In this document: piece after piece, positions 45,254-46,528 of the stretch
Numbering within the stretch: position 1 is the first letter of the stretch
Layout: every line of letters starts with the position of its first letter
Assembly: GCF_003184905.1 (NCBI RefSeq)
Contig: NZ_QFRU01000032.1
Span: forward strand, 1-46,528
Direction: 5' to 3'
DNA from: Bacillus sp. CGMCC 1.16541
GTDB lineage: Bacteria > Bacillota > Bacilli > Bacillales > Bacillaceae_H
Length of the DNA: 46,528 nt
Notes under the pieces: model-generated
Databases searched by the model: none
What the model saw: only the letters and a program-made list of their open reading frames with translations
What the model was told of the DNA's origin: nothing
Program-made: the position numbers and the translations under genes

Positions 45254-45898
45254 ATGAGAGATGTGTATGCAAATTTTGAGCAACTAAAAACACATGAACA
45301 ATACGGAACGAGTTACATCATTGACCATCGTCACCAACCGGATGCTGACATTGTTTTTTTAGCAAATCATGGAGGGAGCATTGAACCTGGTACGTCTGAG
45401 CTTGTGCGTGCAATGCAAGATATCGGCTCAACTTATTTATTCGAAGGAATAAAACCTCCAGGCCAAAACCGCAATTTGCATCTCACATCTGTTAACTTTG
45501 ATGAGCCGACGTGTTTAGCATTGGTTGCTCATCACTCACATAGCATTGCTTTTCACGGATGCACGGGAAATGATCCATTTACACTAATTGGTGGCTTAGA
45601 CGTCGAATTCGCAAAAGACATCTACGAACACTTAACAAATGCAGGTTTTCGTTGTACATTACTTCAAAAAGGCGACCGATTATCTGGTACAAACAAACAC
45701 AATGTTTGCAATCGTACTTCGCGTCAAAAAGGCGTTCAATTAGAACTTAGTTCAGCGTTACGTAAGTCGATGTTCGACTCTTATACGTTTACCGGAAGAG
45801 AACATTCAAAAAATCAAACGTTCTATCAGTATACACATGCAATAAAAGCGGCTGTGTTCCACCACTTAATGACATATAATCAATCATTTGCGAGGTGA
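45254..45898 (+). CDS. Poly-gamma-glutamate hydrolase family protein (YndL/YmaC/YjqB type)
   Basis: 214 aa: DIVFLANHGGSIEPGTSELV (Zn-binding HGG-x-x-E motif), LFEGIKPPGQN, LHLTSVNFDEPTCLALVAHH, SHSIAFHGCTGNDPFTLIGG (second HG), NKHNVCNRTSRQKGVQLELS (Arg/Glu loop). This is the PghP/DUF867 family, whose phage member degrades poly-gamma-glutamate capsule, with chromosomal copies in Bacillus. Zinc carboxypeptidase-like fold. No signal peptide, so secretion is not expected by the Sec route. AGGGAGAGG precedes the ATG. The next gene begins 5 bp after its stop. Confidence 0.9.
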   Translation: MRDVYANFEQLKTHEQYGTSYIIDHRHQPDADIVFLANHGGSIEPGTSELVRAMQDIGSTYLFEGIKPPGQNRNLHLTSVNFDEPTCLALVAHHSHSIAFHGCTGNDPFTLIGGLDVEFAKDIYEHLTNAGFRCTLLQKGDRLSGTNKHNVCNRTSRQKGVQLELSSALRKSMFDSYTFTGREHSKNQTFYQYTHAIKAAVFHHLMTYNQSFAR

Positions 45899-45903
45899 TA
45901 AAA

Positions 45904-46248
45904 GTGAAGGTAGAAAAAAAGGAAGTCAAAGGTGACATCGTCGATCACGAAACACGTTGTTCACACTATCATACCGAAAAAGATATTATCGCCATTAAAT
46001 TTTATTGTTGTCAGACGTATTATCCTTGCTATCAGTGTCACGAAAGTCATGCCGATCACAATATTAGTGTGTGGCCACAAGAACGATTTGATGAGAAAGC
46101 TATTCTTTGTGGTGTTTGTCAACATGAATTAACGATTTATGAATACATGAACAGCAACTCAACCTGTCCTCACTGTTCTTCTTCTTTTAATCCTGGTTGT
46201 AACCAACACTATCATTTGTATTTTGAAGCATCGTGCAGCAAAAAGTGA
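45904..46248 (+). CDS. CHY-type zinc-finger protein
   Basis: 114 aa dominated by Cys/His pairs: DHETRCSHYHTEKDIIAIKF (CHY), YCCQTYYPCYQCHESHADHN, ILCGVCQHELTIYEY and STCPHCSSSFNPGCNQHYHL. This is the CHY zinc-finger module. Stand-alone bacterial copies are of unknown function, while eukaryotic ones (for example yeast Hot13) act in redox or metal chaperoning. The start at 45904 (GTG) is preferred because GAGGTGA lies 6 nt before it. It is coupled to the gamma-glutamate hydrolase gene. Confidence 0.85.
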   Translation: MKVEKKEVKGDIVDHETRCSHYHTEKDIIAIKFYCCQTYYPCYQCHESHADHNISVWPQERFDEKAILCGVCQHELTIYEYMNSNSTCPHCSSSFNPGCNQHYHLYFEASCSKK

Positions 46249-46272
46249 CGTGAACAACCACGTCACTTTTTT
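46241..46272. terminator. Bidirectional terminator
   Basis: AAAAGTGACGTG and CACGTCACTTTT are perfect complements at the end of the CHY gene, with a T tract after them on the + strand and A tract on the other. Confidence 0.9.
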
Positions 46273-46477
46273 GGTCTTATTTGTCCTGCATGCACTTCCG
46301 CTTTTATGTAACTCACCTGTTCTACAGGACACCCCGCAAGACGACGAAGAGTCAGAAGCTGGCCAACGTGCATCACCGCATCTGATAATGGTCCTTGAAT
46401 CATCTTTTCAATCGATAACGTTTGCGGCCGCTTGTTTTCCTGGATAGAGGCGTCAATTCGTTCAAGCATTTCTTGAA
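46263..46477 (-). pseudogene. DinB-family protein, 3' fragment cut off by an IS element
   Basis: The minus frame gives QEMLERIDASIQENKRPQTL, EKMIQGPLSDAVMHVGQLLT, LRRLAGCPVEQVSYIKAEVH and AGQIRPKK. The block QGPLSDAxxHxGQLxxLRRLAG is the C-terminal part of DinB/YizA-type four-helix metalloproteins, whose metal His lies in this segment. Only about 70 of roughly 165 residues remain, and the frame merges directly into the IS end at 46478. The 5' part should lie beyond that element. Confidence 0.8.
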
Positions 46478-46528
46478 CTACTCCCACTTAACACTCTTAC
46501 GAGCTGTTTGAAGTGGGAGATTCCTAAG
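46478..46528 (-). mobile_element. Right end of an IS200/IS605-type TnpB element (omega-RNA region)
   Basis: CTCCCACTT (46481-46489) and AAGTGGGAG (46511-46519) form a stem with a 21-nt loop, typical of the subterminal hairpin at the tnpB 3' end. The minus frame LRNLPLQTARKSVKWE ends at TAG 46478-46480 and could be the TnpB C-terminus. This end also forms the 3' part of the guide-like omega-RNA in such elements. The remainder lies to the right of the window. The element interrupts the DinB-like gene. Confidence 0.65.

Overview
This window looks like chromosomal DNA of an endospore-forming, low-GC Bacillaceae bacterium. Ribosome-binding sites are strong AGGAGG types, often with TTG or GTG starts. 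There are several spore-coat or sporulation genes (CotF-like, CotX/CotV-like, YjcZ-like), sigma-A promoters, cre-like and WalR-like sites, tyrosine T-boxes and a c-di-AMP (ydaO) leader. I cannot name the species.

Layout. The left edge (1-270) enters the 5' end of an IS200/IS605-type tnpB gene and carries a frameshifted ribbon-helix-helix gene. Positions 427-12.2 kb form a mixed region rich in spore-surface genes: two small CotX-like or low-complexity proteins, a nucleotidyltransferase-like protein, a secreted liquefying alpha-amylase, a succinate-semialdehyde dehydrogenase, a CotF-like coat protein, a CNNM/CorC membrane protein, a DUF1906 protein on an Asn-rich stalk, a small basic protein, CotX/CotV, a CBS-pair protein behind a c-di-AMP riboswitch, and a 36-aa YjcZ-like peptide. 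From 12.4 to 16.1 kb there is a PHB-depolymerase-type esterase, a FAD/Rieske oxidoreductase and an in-frame MotP-MotS deletion fusion.

From 16.2 to 20.7 kb is the shikimate operon, transcribed leftwards: DAHP synthase/chorismate mutase, then aroC, then EPSP synthase. It starts from a good sigma-A promoter followed by two tandem tyrosine T-boxes, and ends at a terminator before the motPS remnant. From 20.8 to 30.7 kb come a split chromate transporter, a thiamine-binding-type small protein, an NlpC/P60 wall hydrolase behind a WalR-like box, a cupin, a chemoreceptor, a catalase, an NSS transporter and a lipoprotein.

The most system-like block is a five-gene leftward operon at 30.8-33.5 kb: an unknown soluble protein, a Ser/Gly-tailed lipoprotein, an ATP-grasp glutathionylspermidine-synthase-like enzyme, a DUF350 membrane protein and a 58-aa membrane peptide. 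It resembles a compact Gram-positive version of the enterobacterial yjf (YjfL/YjfM/YjfC) module. Next come a secreted double-domain cyanophycinase, an old-yellow-enzyme relative lacking a usual active-site His, a LysM protein, a stand-alone MurG, threonine synthase, an MBL-fold hydrolase, a wall amidase with a SurA/PrsA-like partner, a poly-gamma-glutamate-hydrolase-family protein and a CHY zinc-finger protein. The right edge holds a DinB-like gene truncated by the 3' end of another TnpB-type element. Both edges stop inside IS sequence, as expected for a draft contig bounded by copies of one repeat.

No rRNA, tRNA, CRISPR array or prophage was seen.
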